Source: Arthrobacter gandavensis | GTDB lineage: Bacteria; Actinomycetota; Actinomycetes; Actinomycetales; Micrococcaceae | Direction of reading: 5' to 3' | Assembly (NCBI RefSeq): GCF_009192735.1 | Contig: NZ_VTFU01000002.1 | Span: 124,001 to 188,000 of the forward strand | Length of the DNA stretch: 64,000 nucleotides | Program-made: the position numbers and the translations under genes | Shown here: in pieces, positions 8,494-16,346 of the stretch | Layout: each line of letters starts with the position of its first letter | Position numbering within the stretch: the stretch's first letter is position 1 | Notes under the pieces: generated by a model | The model's input: only the letters and a program-made list of their open reading frames with translations | The model's database searches: none | Told to the model about the DNA's origin: nothing

Positions 8494-8582
8494 CCTGTGC
8501 CCGCCCGGGCGGCCAAGGCAATCCCTGACCCACCAATCACGATTTTCAGCACGGCAACCATTTACGAGACAACGGAGTCCCT

Positions 8583-9374
8583 ATGGCAGTGCAACATACC
8601 GACCAGTCGGTTCCTCCCCGGCTGAGTTTCCGCGGCATCAGCGTGAAGTTCGGCGGCCTTACGGCGCTGGATGCCGTCTCCTTCGACGTTCCGGCAGGCA
8701 CAGTGGTCGGCGTCATCGGACCCAACGGGGCGGGCAAAACCACCCTCTTCAACGTCGTCTGCGGCTTCAGCTCTCCAGCGTCCGGTTCCCTGGAGCTCGA
8801 CGGCGATGCATTTCGGCCCCGGCCCCACCGCCTCATCCATCACGGCGTTTCCCGCACCCTCCAGGGCCTGGGCCTGTTTTCCGGACTCACCGTCCTGGAA
8901 AACGTCATGCTCGGGCTGGAAGGTCCAGCCCGCCACGGCGCGCTGGCGGATGCCCTGGCACTGCCGCGTTCCCGGCGCGGGGAAGCACGGCTTCGGGACC
9001 GCGCGCTCCAGGCCATGGACGGACTGGGCATCGCCGGTCATGCTTCCGCGCTGCCGGACACGCTTCCCTACGGGGTCCGGAAGAAAGTGGCGCTGGCACG
9101 CGCCCTGGCAGGATCCCCCCGGCTGCTGCTGCTGGACGAACCCGCCGGCGGACTGGCCCACGAGGACATCGACGAACTGGCGGAAATCATCAGCGCCATT
9201 CCCGCCACGGGCTGCTCGGTGGTGCTTGTGGAACACCACGTTGACCTGGTCATGAGCGTCTGCGAGCGCATCGCCGTCCTGGACTTCGGCAAGCTGATCG
9301 CCGAGGGAACACCCGCGGAGATTGGCACCAATGCCGCCGTTACCGACGCCTACCTGGGGGTGGAGCCGGTATGA
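8583..9374 (+). CDS. Liv-type ABC transporter ATP-binding protein (LivG-like)
   Basis: First ATPase of a branched-chain-amino-acid-type importer, 263 residues. Walker A is GPNGAGKTT (about 46-54) and Walker B is LLLLDEPAGGL; the signature is degenerate (PYGVRKKVALARAL instead of LSGGQ-like), as in many LivG proteins, and the H-loop is VLVEHHVDLVM. The family also carries amides, urea, benzoates or dicarboxylates, so the substrate cannot be read from this protein. It starts a five-gene run with four-base or one-base overlaps. Confidence 0.9.
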   Translation: MAVQHTDQSVPPRLSFRGISVKFGGLTALDAVSFDVPAGTVVGVIGPNGAGKTTLFNVVCGFSSPASGSLELDGDAFRPRPHRLIHHGVSRTLQGLGLFSGLTVLENVMLGLEGPARHGALADALALPRSRRGEARLRDRALQAMDGLGIAGHASALPDTLPYGVRKKVALARALAGSPRLLLLDEPAGGLAHEDIDELAEIISAIPATGCSVVLVEHHVDLVMSVCERIAVLDFGKLIAEGTPAEIGTNAAVTDAYLGVEPV

Positions 9375-10087
9375 GCGGCCTCTTGGTCCTGGACTCGGTG
9401 AGCGCCGGATACGGGCCCGTTCCCGTTCTGCACGGCGTCAGCATCACCGTCGAGGCCGGCAGCATCACCGCCGTCGTCGGTGCAAACGGCGCCGGCAAAA
9501 CCACGCTGCTGCGCACCATCATCGGTCAGCTGCCGCCAACGGGCGGCAGCATCCGCTTTGACGGATCGGATCTCGCCGGCGCCAGGGTTGAGGACATGGT
9601 GCGCCGCGGCATTGCCCTGGTCCCGGAAGGACGCGGAGTCATCACCGAGCTCACCGTGGATGAGAACCTGCGCCTCGGAGGACTCTGGCGCCGGGACCGT
9701 GCCGCCGCAGCCGCCCTGCTCACGCGGATGTACGAACTCTTCGAACCGCTGGCCCGCCGGCGCCGGGCCGCCGGCCACCAGCTCTCCGGCGGCGAGCGAC
9801 AGATGCTGGCCCTGGGCCGGGCACTGATGGCGGATCCCCGGCTGCTCCTCCTGGACGAACCGTCCCTGGGCCTGGCCCCGCGGATCACCGCCCAGATCCT
9901 GGGGCTGCTGCGCGGGCTGCGTGACGACACCGGACTAACCGTCCTCCTCATTGAGCAGAACGTCCGCAGCGCACTCGCCGTAGCCGATGACGGCGTCGTA
10001 CTCAGCCTGGGAAAAGTCGTTGCTTCCCGCACCGCTGCCGACCTGGCCGCGGACACCGATCTCCGCCACACCTACTTGGGGTTCTGA
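9371..10087 (+). CDS. Liv-type ABC transporter ATP-binding protein (LivF-like)
   Basis: Second ATPase of the importer, 238 residues. Walker A is GANGAGKTTLL (about 37-47), the signature is LSGGERQMLALGRAL, and Walker B is LLLLDEPSLGLAP. The segment VPEGRGVITELTVDENLRLG is the LivF hallmark. It overlaps LivG by four bases and its TGA shares its final A with the next ATG. Confidence 0.92.
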   Translation: MSGLLVLDSVSAGYGPVPVLHGVSITVEAGSITAVVGANGAGKTTLLRTIIGQLPPTGGSIRFDGSDLAGARVEDMVRRGIALVPEGRGVITELTVDENLRLGGLWRRDRAAAAALLTRMYELFEPLARRRRAAGHQLSGGERQMLALGRALMADPRLLLLDEPSLGLAPRITAQILGLLRGLRDDTGLTVLLIEQNVRSALAVADDGVVLSLGKVVASRTAADLAADTDLRHTYLGF

Positions 10088-10965
10088 TGGACAGATTTCT
10101 CTTCCTCACCGTTGACGGTCTCGCACGCGGAGCCGTCCTGGCGGCTTTCGCGCTGTCGCTGGTCATCATCTGGCGCGCCGCCCGCATCGTGAATTTCGCC
10201 CAGGGCGCCATGGCCGTGACCACCACCTATGTGGCTTTCACCGTGACCAGTGCCACGGGCAGCTACTGGATGGGGCTGGCATCCGCCGTCGCCGCGGGGC
10301 TGCTCCTGGGCGCGGTGGTCGAGCGGACCGTGATGCGGTTTGTGGGAAACACTTCCCCGTTGAACTCCGTCATAGCCGGACTCGGACTGCTGCTGGTCAT
10401 CCAGGCAATCCTGGGGATGATCTTCGGCAACGGCTACCGGGCCATGGCCACACCCTTCAGCACCTCACCCATCTCCATCGGCGGCATCAGCGCCGTATCC
10501 CCCTATGACCTGTTTATCTTCGCGTGCATCGCCGTGATTGTCGGCGGGCTGGCGCTGCTTTTCACCAAGACATCCCTGGGGCTCAGGCTGCGCGCCGCCG
10601 CCTTCGCCCCCGACCTGGCGCGGCTGCTGGGGGTGCGGTCCTCCCGCATGCTGACCTTGGGCTGGGCACTGTCCTCAGCGGTTGGTGCCCTGGCTGCCCT
10701 GCTCATCATTCCCACCGAGCTCGGCCTGAATCCACACGCCGTGGACACCGTCTTTGTGTACGCCTTCACCGTTGCCGTGGTGGGCGGACTGGATTCCGCC
10801 GGCGGCGCCGTTGCGGGCGGCCTGGCCGTGGGAGTGGTGCTCAGCTGGGTCAGCGGCTACCTCGGCGCCACGCTGGCTCCCATCGCAGTGCTGGTCCTCC
10901 TGCTGGCGGTGCTGCTTCTCCGCCCCGCCGGACTGTTTTCCATGACGAAGGAGCGCACGGTATGA
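10087..10965 (+). CDS. Liv-type ABC transporter permease (LivH-like)
   Basis: Inner-membrane permease of 292 residues with about eight hydrophobic helices. IWRAARIVNFAQGAMAV near the N terminus is the LivH signature (an R-x-x-NFAQG-type motif), and the last third has VYAFTVAVVGGLDSAGGAVAGGLAVG, the conserved coupling-region glycines. It pairs with the LivM-like permease that follows with a four-base overlap. Confidence 0.9.
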   Translation: MDRFLFLTVDGLARGAVLAAFALSLVIIWRAARIVNFAQGAMAVTTTYVAFTVTSATGSYWMGLASAVAAGLLLGAVVERTVMRFVGNTSPLNSVIAGLGLLLVIQAILGMIFGNGYRAMATPFSTSPISIGGISAVSPYDLFIFACIAVIVGGLALLFTKTSLGLRLRAAAFAPDLARLLGVRSSRMLTLGWALSSAVGALAALLIIPTELGLNPHAVDTVFVYAFTVAVVGGLDSAGGAVAGGLAVGVVLSWVSGYLGATLAPIAVLVLLLAVLLLRPAGLFSMTKERTV

Positions 10966-12053
10966 ATCCGCTCAAATCCCTGCTGCTGGCCGCCGGAGCC
11001 GCGGCTGCCCTGATCAGCCTGACCTTTGGGCTCGAAGCTTTTGTGTCTTATCAGCTGGCCACCGTGTGCGCCTACCTCTGTGCGGTTGCCGGACTGACCG
11101 TGCTGACCGGAAGCGGCGGGCAGCTTTCGCTCGGCCAGGCGGCGCTGATGGCCTGCGGCGCCTACAGCTACGCGCTCTGCGCCAATGCCCTGGCGGAGGC
11201 CGGAATCGAAGGTCCGGTCCTGCTGCTGGCACCGCTGGCCGCCGCTGTCCTGGGGGCAGCACTGCTGGGACTGGTCATCGGCTGCGCGGCGGGACGGCTG
11301 CATGGCCCGTACCTCGCCGGCTTCACGCTTGCGCTGGTGGTGGCCATTCCGGCGGTCACCAGCACCTTCTCCGGGCTGCTCGGCGGCGACCAGGGGCTGT
11401 GGATCACGGTGGAGAAGCGCCCGGCAGCCCTCCGCGGCGCCGTCAGCAACGAGCAGTGGCAGTCCTGGCCGGCCATCCTTTGCGCCGTCGCCGTCATGGT
11501 GGTGCTGAATAACCTGCTCCGGGGGCGTTTCGGCCGCCAGCTCCGTGCCGTGCGTGACAACGATGCCGCCGCCTCGCTTTCCGGCGTAAACGTGGCCCGC
11601 ACCAAGATCATCTCCTTCACCGTCAGTGCGGCCGCAGCCGGTGTGGGCGGCGGCCTGCTGGCCTACATCACGCAAAGCGCCAGCCCCGGAGCGTATTCCC
11701 TGGTCCTGTCCCTGTACCTGCTCATGGCTGCCGTCATCGGTGGCATCGGCTCCCTCACCGGGGCCGTCTGGGGTGCCTTGATCATGGTGTTCCTGCCGCA
11801 CTCCATCAATTCCCTCACGGCCGACCTCCCGGTGTCCGCGGACATGGCACAGCGGCTGGACGGAAACCTGGCCATCGCTGTGTTCGGCACCATCCTCATC
11901 CTGGTGATCCTGCTCGCGCCCCGCGGCATCCAGGGACTGCTCTCCGCCGCGGCGCGCAAGTTCCGCGTCACTGCGCCAACGGCCGTTCCGGCACCATCCA
12001 CGCCTCCCCTGCAACCGCAACCGCAACTATCCACTACGAAAGGCCAGCCATGA
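10962..12053 (+). CDS. Liv-type ABC transporter permease (LivM-like)
   Basis: Second permease, 363 residues. The start ATG at 10962 (MNPLKSLLLAAG) overlaps the LivH stop by four bases and precedes the first membrane helix. LTGSGGQLSLGQAALMACGAY is the LivM motif, and IGGIGSLTGAVWGALIMVFLP is the conserved C-terminal loop. The end is a Pro/Gln-rich cytosolic tail of about 30 residues (TPPLQPQPQL), which is not part of the family core. It overlaps the binding-protein gene by four bases. Confidence 0.9.
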   Translation: MNPLKSLLLAAGAAAALISLTFGLEAFVSYQLATVCAYLCAVAGLTVLTGSGGQLSLGQAALMACGAYSYALCANALAEAGIEGPVLLLAPLAAAVLGAALLGLVIGCAAGRLHGPYLAGFTLALVVAIPAVTSTFSGLLGGDQGLWITVEKRPAALRGAVSNEQWQSWPAILCAVAVMVVLNNLLRGRFGRQLRAVRDNDAAASLSGVNVARTKIISFTVSAAAAGVGGGLLAYITQSASPGAYSLVLSLYLLMAAVIGGIGSLTGAVWGALIMVFLPHSINSLTADLPVSADMAQRLDGNLAIAVFGTILILVILLAPRGIQGLLSAAARKFRVTAPTAVPAPSTPPLQPQPQLSTTKGQP

Positions 12054-13324
12054 CCAGTTCCAAGTACCCGGTCCTTGCCGCCGCCGTCACGGCGGCCCTC
12101 GCCCTGGGAGCGTGCGGCTCCTCCGGAGGGGGTGACTCCGCTGCCGCCGAGGACGTACCCGGGGTCACCGACACCACTGTCACGGTGGGCACCCACCAAC
12201 CGCTCACCGGGCCGGCCGCCTCCGGATACTCGTCCATCTCGCCGGCAACCAAGGCCTATTTCGACTACGTCAATGACAACGGCGGTGTTCACGGCCGCAC
12301 CATTGAGTACAGCGTCAAGGATGACGGCTACAACCCGGCAAACACGCAGAGCGTGGTGCGCGAGCTGGTGCTCCAAGACGAAGTGTTCGCGATTCTCGGC
12401 GGGCTGGGCACTCCCCCGCACAGCTCGGTGCTGGACTTCCTGAACGACAACGAAGTTCCGGACCTCTTCGTCGCCTCCGGCAGCCCCACCTGGAACCAGC
12501 CCGAGGAATACCCCTACACCTACGGCTTCATGCAGGACTACGACACCGAGTCCAAGGTGCTGGCCACCTACGTGCAGGAGGAATTCCCCGACGCGACCTA
12601 TTGCCTCTTCGGCCAGGACGACGACTTCGGCGCGGACTTCAAGACCGGACTCGAAGCGGCACTGGGCAGTGATGGGCTCGCCAGCTCACAGGTGTACTCC
12701 ACGGCCAACACGGACGTCGCAGCCCAGATCAGCGCCATGCAGGCAGCAGGCTGCGAGGTGAACTTCCTGGCCTCGATCAACGGCTTCAGCGCCCAGGCCA
12801 TCGGAACCGCCGCCAAGCTCGGCTACTTCCCGAAGTGGGCGGCGTCATCAGCGGGCGGCGACTACAACACCCTGTCAAGCTACCTCGGCGAAAACACCGA
12901 CAAGCTGCTGGAGGGGTTCATCAGCGCCAACTACCTTCCGGCGTACTCGGATGAAGCGGATGAGTGGACCGCGAAGTTCAAGGAAATCAACGAGGAGTAC
13001 AACCCGGGGGCGCCGTTCGACGGCAACACCATCTTCGGGATGTCGCTGGGCTACCTCTTCGTTGAGGCACTGCATGAAGCCGGGGAGGACCCCACGCGCG
13101 AGTCGCTGCTGGAAGCCCTGGAATCCGGCAGCGTCAAAGGCAACGGACACGTCCCCCTCGGGTTCAGCGCTGACAGCCACGCCGGCTACACGGGCGGAAT
13201 GATCACCCTGGTGTCCGGCGGCGTGCAGTCCTACACCGGAACCCCCTATGCGGTCGACGGCGACTCGGTGAGCGCCTACACCGAGGAACGCGCCGCCATG
13301 CCCGAGAACGGCATTCCGCAGTAG
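12050..13324 (+). CDS. Liv-type ABC transporter substrate-binding lipoprotein
   Basis: Extracellular receptor of the importer, 424 residues, Periplasmic_binding_6 (LivJ/LivK) fold. The signal peptide ends at a lipobox (ALGAC), then a short Gly/Ser linker. VGTHQPLTGPAASGYSSI begins the mature fold and KDDGYNPANTQSVVRELV is typical of amide/urea/aromatic-acid-type receptors in this family. The ligand is not evident. Linkage to a TetR, a quinone-oxidoreductase-like enzyme, a MaoC hydratase and a FabG-like reductase suggests a carboxylic or acyl substrate rather than an amino acid; this is inference from context. A terminator follows at 13363. Confidence 0.88.
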   Translation: MTSSKYPVLAAAVTAALALGACGSSGGGDSAAAEDVPGVTDTTVTVGTHQPLTGPAASGYSSISPATKAYFDYVNDNGGVHGRTIEYSVKDDGYNPANTQSVVRELVLQDEVFAILGGLGTPPHSSVLDFLNDNEVPDLFVASGSPTWNQPEEYPYTYGFMQDYDTESKVLATYVQEEFPDATYCLFGQDDDFGADFKTGLEAALGSDGLASSQVYSTANTDVAAQISAMQAAGCEVNFLASINGFSAQAIGTAAKLGYFPKWAASSAGGDYNTLSSYLGENTDKLLEGFISANYLPAYSDEADEWTAKFKEINEEYNPGAPFDGNTIFGMSLGYLFVEALHEAGEDPTRESLLEALESGSVKGNGHVPLGFSADSHAGYTGGMITLVSGGVQSYTGTPYAVDGDSVSAYTEERAAMPENGIPQ

Positions 13325-13362
13325 GCACAGGCCGCCCGCACGCAGCGGGGCGGACATGAGCA

Positions 13363-13398
13363 AAGGGACCTGCCCGTTCTTTGACGGGCAGGTCCCTT
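13363..13398. terminator. Bidirectional terminator between convergent genes
   Basis: Arms AAGGGACCTGCCCGT (13363-13377) and ACGGGCAGGTCCCTT (13384-13398) are perfect complements around a six-base loop. It separates the plus-strand importer operon from the MaoC gene, which ends at 13401 on the minus strand. The flanking A/T tracts are short, so termination strength is uncertain. Confidence 0.8.
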
Positions 13399-13400
13399 GC

Positions 13401-13853
13401 TTAGGCCAGCACGTACAGGGTGATCCAATCAGCGGCGACGGCGGGCTTGTCCGCCCCCTCCAGCTCAATGGTGATCCCGGTGACGATCCTGATGCCCTGG
13501 CGCGTGGTTTCCACCTTTGCCAGTTCCGACACAGCGCGCACCCGGCTGTTCACCGGAACGGGGTGGGGAAACCGCACATGGTCCAGCCCGTAGTTGATGC
13601 CCATGACCGCTCCGTCCACGCTCAGCCGGCCTGCCGTCAGGGCCGGCAACAGCGACAGCACCAGGAACCCGTGGGCGATGGTGCCGCCGAAGGGTCCGGC
13701 GGCAGCCCGTTCCGGGTCCAGGTGGATCCACTGGTGGTCGCCGGTGGCGTCGGCAAACCGGTTGATGCGTTCCTGGTCTATGGTGATCCATTCGCTGGTT
13801 TCCCGCTGCCCGACGGCGGATTCCAGCTCTTCCACGGAGGTGAAGTGAGCCAT
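13401..13853 (-). CDS. MaoC-like (R)-specific enoyl-CoA hydratase
   Basis: Hot-dog-fold hydratase of 150 residues, expected to hydrate trans-2-enoyl-CoA to (R)-3-hydroxyacyl-CoA. The hydratase-2 motif is present: TGDHQWIHLD with catalytic Asp39 and His44. FGGTIAHGFLVLSLLP is the next conserved block. It lies two bases after the FabG-like reductase gene on the same strand; the two together make an enoyl-CoA/3-hydroxyacyl-CoA/3-ketoacyl-CoA pair. Control by the TetR regulator is likely through the palindrome at 14673-14690. Confidence 0.88.
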   Translation of the reverse strand: MAHFTSVEELESAVGQRETSEWITIDQERINRFADATGDHQWIHLDPERAAAGPFGGTIAHGFLVLSLLPALTAGRLSVDGAVMGINYGLDHVRFPHPVPVNSRVRAVSELAKVETTRQGIRIVTGITIELEGADKPAVAADWITLYVLA

Positions 13854-13855
13854 CC

Positions 13856-14629
13856 CTAGTCCTTCGGTCCGCCGGCTACGTAAAGCACCTGTCCGGAGAC
13901 GAAGGATGCTTCCTCCCGGACAAAGAACGATGCGGCCGCCGCGATGTCGGCGGGCTTTCCCGTCCGTCCCACCGGAATCCCGGCCGCAGCGTGGGAGATG
14001 AAGTCGCTGTACGCAACTCCCATCCGTTCCGCCGTTGCCCGGGTCATGTCGGTCTCGATCAGGCCCGGCGCAATGGCGTTGACCGTCACGTTATACCGGC
14101 CGAGTTCGATGGCCAGGGTCTTGGTGAAGCCCTGCAGCCCGGCCTTGGCCGCGGAGTAGTTGGCCTGCCCGCGGTTGCCCAGCGCCGAGGTGCTGGACAG
14201 GTTGACGATGCGCCCCCATTTCTCCTTGACCTGGTGGACCTGCACCGCGCGGCTCATCAGGAACGCCCCGCGGAGATGGACGCCCATAACCGCGTCCCAG
14301 TCCGTTTCGGTCATCTTGAACAGCAGGTTGTCCCGCAGGATCCCGGCGTTGTTGACGAGGATGGTGGGTGCGCCAAGCTCCTCGGCTATCCGTGCCACCG
14401 CGGCATCCACGGCGCCGGCATCGGAGACGTCAGCGCCCACCCCCACCGCTTTGCCCCCGGAGTTGTTGATGGCCTCGACCGTGCCTGCGGTGTCCTCCTC
14501 GCGGAGGTCGAGGACGGCCACGCGGTGGCCGTCAGCTGCGAGCCGGGATGCAACGGCGGCGCCGATGCCCCGCCCCGCGCCGGTGACGACGGCGGTGCGT
14601 TGTTCTGGTGGTGCCGGAACCTCGGTCAT
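13856..14629 (-). CDS. FabG-like 3-oxoacyl reductase (SDR family)
   Basis: Short-chain dehydrogenase of 257 residues. TGAGRGIG (16-23) binds the dinucleotide, LVNNAGILRDNLLFKM is the NNAG block, and the catalytic Ser-Tyr-Lys are in NLSSTS and ANYSAAKAGLQG. The FabG-type C-terminal segment FVSGQVLYVAGG is present. The start ATG at 14629 gives the standard length and has GGGAGAGAC just upstream. It likely interconverts 3-ketoacyl- and 3-hydroxyacyl-CoA (or ACP) with the MaoC protein encoded two bases downstream. A TetR-type palindrome lies 44-61 bases before the start. Confidence 0.88.
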   Translation of the reverse strand: MTEVPAPPEQRTAVVTGAGRGIGAAVASRLAADGHRVAVLDLREEDTAGTVEAINNSGGKAVGVGADVSDAGAVDAAVARIAEELGAPTILVNNAGILRDNLLFKMTETDWDAVMGVHLRGAFLMSRAVQVHQVKEKWGRIVNLSSTSALGNRGQANYSAAKAGLQGFTKTLAIELGRYNVTVNAIAPGLIETDMTRATAERMGVAYSDFISHAAAGIPVGRTGKPADIAAAASFFVREEASFVSGQVLYVAGGPKD

Positions 14630-14672
14630 GTCTCTCCCTTGAGTATGAGCTGGATCATGCTGTCCGCCGAGC

Positions 14673-14690
14673 GTACCGACCGGACGGTAC
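14673..14690. promoter_or_regulatory. Predicted TetR-family operator upstream of the FabG-like gene
   Basis: GTACCGACCGGACGGTAC at 14673-14690 is palindromic at 16 of 18 positions. Its core ACCGACCGGACGGT matches the 6850-6863 site at 12 of 14 positions. Its location before the reductase-hydratase pair suggests repression by the TetR protein encoded at 6923, so that importer and enzymes respond to the same ligand. Confidence 0.62.
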
Positions 14691-14734
14691 GATCGCAACG
14701 GTTGTGCCAACCAAGGGGACCGTCTCCCCGCCCG

Positions 14735-15172
14735 CTACCGCTGCCAGTGGGCGTAGAGGTCGCGCAGCAGCGCCCCGGCAGCCGTGCCCGGATAGGAGAA
14801 GTCCTCATAGCTGACCTGCGGGCCGCCGAAGTGGGCGGCGTTCCGGACCCCCAGCACTCCCACCAGAAGGTGGCCGAGCCGCCAGGCAATCGTGGTGACG
14901 GGGGCGGGCACCGGTTCCGGATACTCGAAGTCGATGGTGAACTCCCCCGAACCCGCGTGGATGGGCGCCGTCCCCGTCCCCCGGGGCCGTACGTTCCAGC
15001 AGCCGGGAACGGGCTCCCAGAAGTATTCCTCATCGGTTAGCCTTTCCAGCCGGGGACGGGCCTGGTTCTCCCAGTGCCACTGCAGCTGCTCCGCAAGCAA
15101 AGCGGGAACGTCCAGTCCACCCGCCGGCCCGGCGCCTGCGGTCCGCTCCGTTTCCGCATTCCGTTCCATCAC
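14735..15172 (-). CDS. DinB-family protein, apparently shortened by an internal deletion
   Basis: DinB/YfiT-like helical-bundle protein of 145 residues. The N-terminal two thirds are well preserved (LLAEQLQWHWENQARPRL, EYFWEPVPGCW, WRLGHLLVGVLGVRNAAHFG). After FSYPGTAA the sequence jumps straight to ALLRDLYAHWQR, which resembles the extreme C terminus of the family. From memory of the family, about 50-60 residues normally lie between, including a metal-ligand histidine in an HH-G-A-E-type segment. The protein is therefore shorter than usual and probably lacks one metal ligand. It is divergent from a WYL regulator, a common pairing. Function in this state is doubtful. Confidence 0.68.
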   Translation of the reverse strand: MMERNAETERTAGAGPAGGLDVPALLAEQLQWHWENQARPRLERLTDEEYFWEPVPGCWNVRPRGTGTAPIHAGSGEFTIDFEYPEPVPAPVTTIAWRLGHLLVGVLGVRNAAHFGGPQVSYEDFSYPGTAAGALLRDLYAHWQR

Positions 15173-15295
15173 TGCGCCTGCCTTTCGTGGTACCGGTGAT
15201 CTTGGCGGTGCCGGTTCTCTTCGGCGGCGCCGGCGGTCCCGCCTTGGCTGTCCTGCCGCCGAATGTGGTGCATGACCCAGAATATGAACGAATGC

Positions 15296-15310
15296 GGACA
15301 GCTTCTGTCC
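15296..15310. promoter_or_regulatory. Perfect inverted repeat between the DinB gene and the WYL regulator
   Basis: GGACAG-CTT-CTGTCC at 15296-15310 is a perfect 6-3-6 inverted repeat, 25 bases before the WYL regulator start. The position suits an autoregulatory operator for the divergent pair. No experimental support can be read from sequence. Confidence 0.5.
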
Positions 15311-15334
15311 TTAGCCAGGAGTACCTTGGTGTCC

Positions 15335-16333
15335 ATGTTGGAAACCTCAGCCCGCCTGCTGCACCTGCTGTCACTGCTGCAGATGCGGCGTGAATGGACC
15401 GGCGCGGCGCTCGCCGACCGCATGACCGTCACCGAACGCACGGTCCGGCGCGACATCAGCAAACTGCGCAGCCTCGGCTACCCGATCTCCGCATCGCCGG
15501 GAATCGCCGGGGGCTACCAGCTCGGCTCCGGCGCGCAGCTTCCCCCGCTGCTGCTCGACGACGACGAGGCACTCGCCGTCGCACTCGGGTTGGCGGCCGT
15601 CGCCACCGGCCCGGTTGCCGGCATCGGCGAGGCCTCGGTCCGTGCCCTGGCCAAGCTGGAGCAGGTCCTGCCCGGACGGCTGCGGCCCAAATTCTCCGCC
15701 CTGCGGTTATCCGTCAGCGTGCTCGCCGGCAATGCCGCCAGCGTCGATCCCCAGACCCTGACCGCCCTCTCCGGCGCCATTGCCGAACAGCGGGTGGTCT
15801 CCTTCCGCTACACCGCGGCCGGCGCCGCTCCCGGACGCCGGATGGTGGAACCCTACAAGCTGGTCAGCACCGGCCGCCGCTGGTATCTCGCGGCGTGGGA
15901 CCTGGAGCGGCAGGACTGGCGGACCTTCCGCATGGACCGGTGCCAGAGCATCCCGGCCATGCGGGAGCGCTTCTTCCCCCGTCCCCTGCCCGCCAAGGAC
16001 ATGGCGGCCTATGTCCAGGACTCCATAACCCGCTTCCCGTACCGGTACGACGTCGTCCTGCGGCTTGCGGCGCCAATCGGCGAGCTGCAGGAGCGGATTC
16101 CGCCGGAGGCCGCCACTTTGGAAGAGGACGGGCCGAACTATACGATCCTGCGCGGCGGATGGGATTCGTTGGATCTGCCGCTGCTGCGCCTGGCCGGGCT
16201 GGGGCTGGAATTCGAAATCCTGGCCCCGGCCGAGATGCGCGACCGCGCCCGCTCCACCGCCGCCCTGCTCCAGCGGGCCGCTGATGCCCGGCCCTCGGCG
16301 AAATCAGGAGAAGGTTACGGTTCCAGCCACTAG
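15335..16333 (+). CDS. WYL-domain transcriptional regulator (YafY-like)
   Basis: DNA-binding regulator of 332 residues. An N-terminal HTH_11 domain (about 1-60: LLHLLSLLQMRREWTGAALA, then TVTERTVRRDISKLRSLGYP) is followed by a WYL ligand-sensing domain (about 140-230: VVSFRYTAAGAAPGRRMVEP, then GRRWYLAAWDLERQDWRTFR) and a WCX-like C-terminal part. The ATG at 15335 is chosen because the HTH starts immediately; GTG 15329 in the same frame is possible. It is divergent from the DinB-family gene and has a perfect inverted repeat just upstream. WYL proteins sense nucleic acid or nucleotide signals in several systems; the ligand here is unknown. Confidence 0.87.
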   Translation: MLETSARLLHLLSLLQMRREWTGAALADRMTVTERTVRRDISKLRSLGYPISASPGIAGGYQLGSGAQLPPLLLDDDEALAVALGLAAVATGPVAGIGEASVRALAKLEQVLPGRLRPKFSALRLSVSVLAGNAASVDPQTLTALSGAIAEQRVVSFRYTAAGAAPGRRMVEPYKLVSTGRRWYLAAWDLERQDWRTFRMDRCQSIPAMRERFFPRPLPAKDMAAYVQDSITRFPYRYDVVLRLAAPIGELQERIPPEAATLEEDGPNYTILRGGWDSLDLPLLRLAGLGLEFEILAPAEMRDRARSTAALLQRAADARPSAKSGEGYGSSH

Positions 16334-16346
16334 ACTGGAAGCAATC

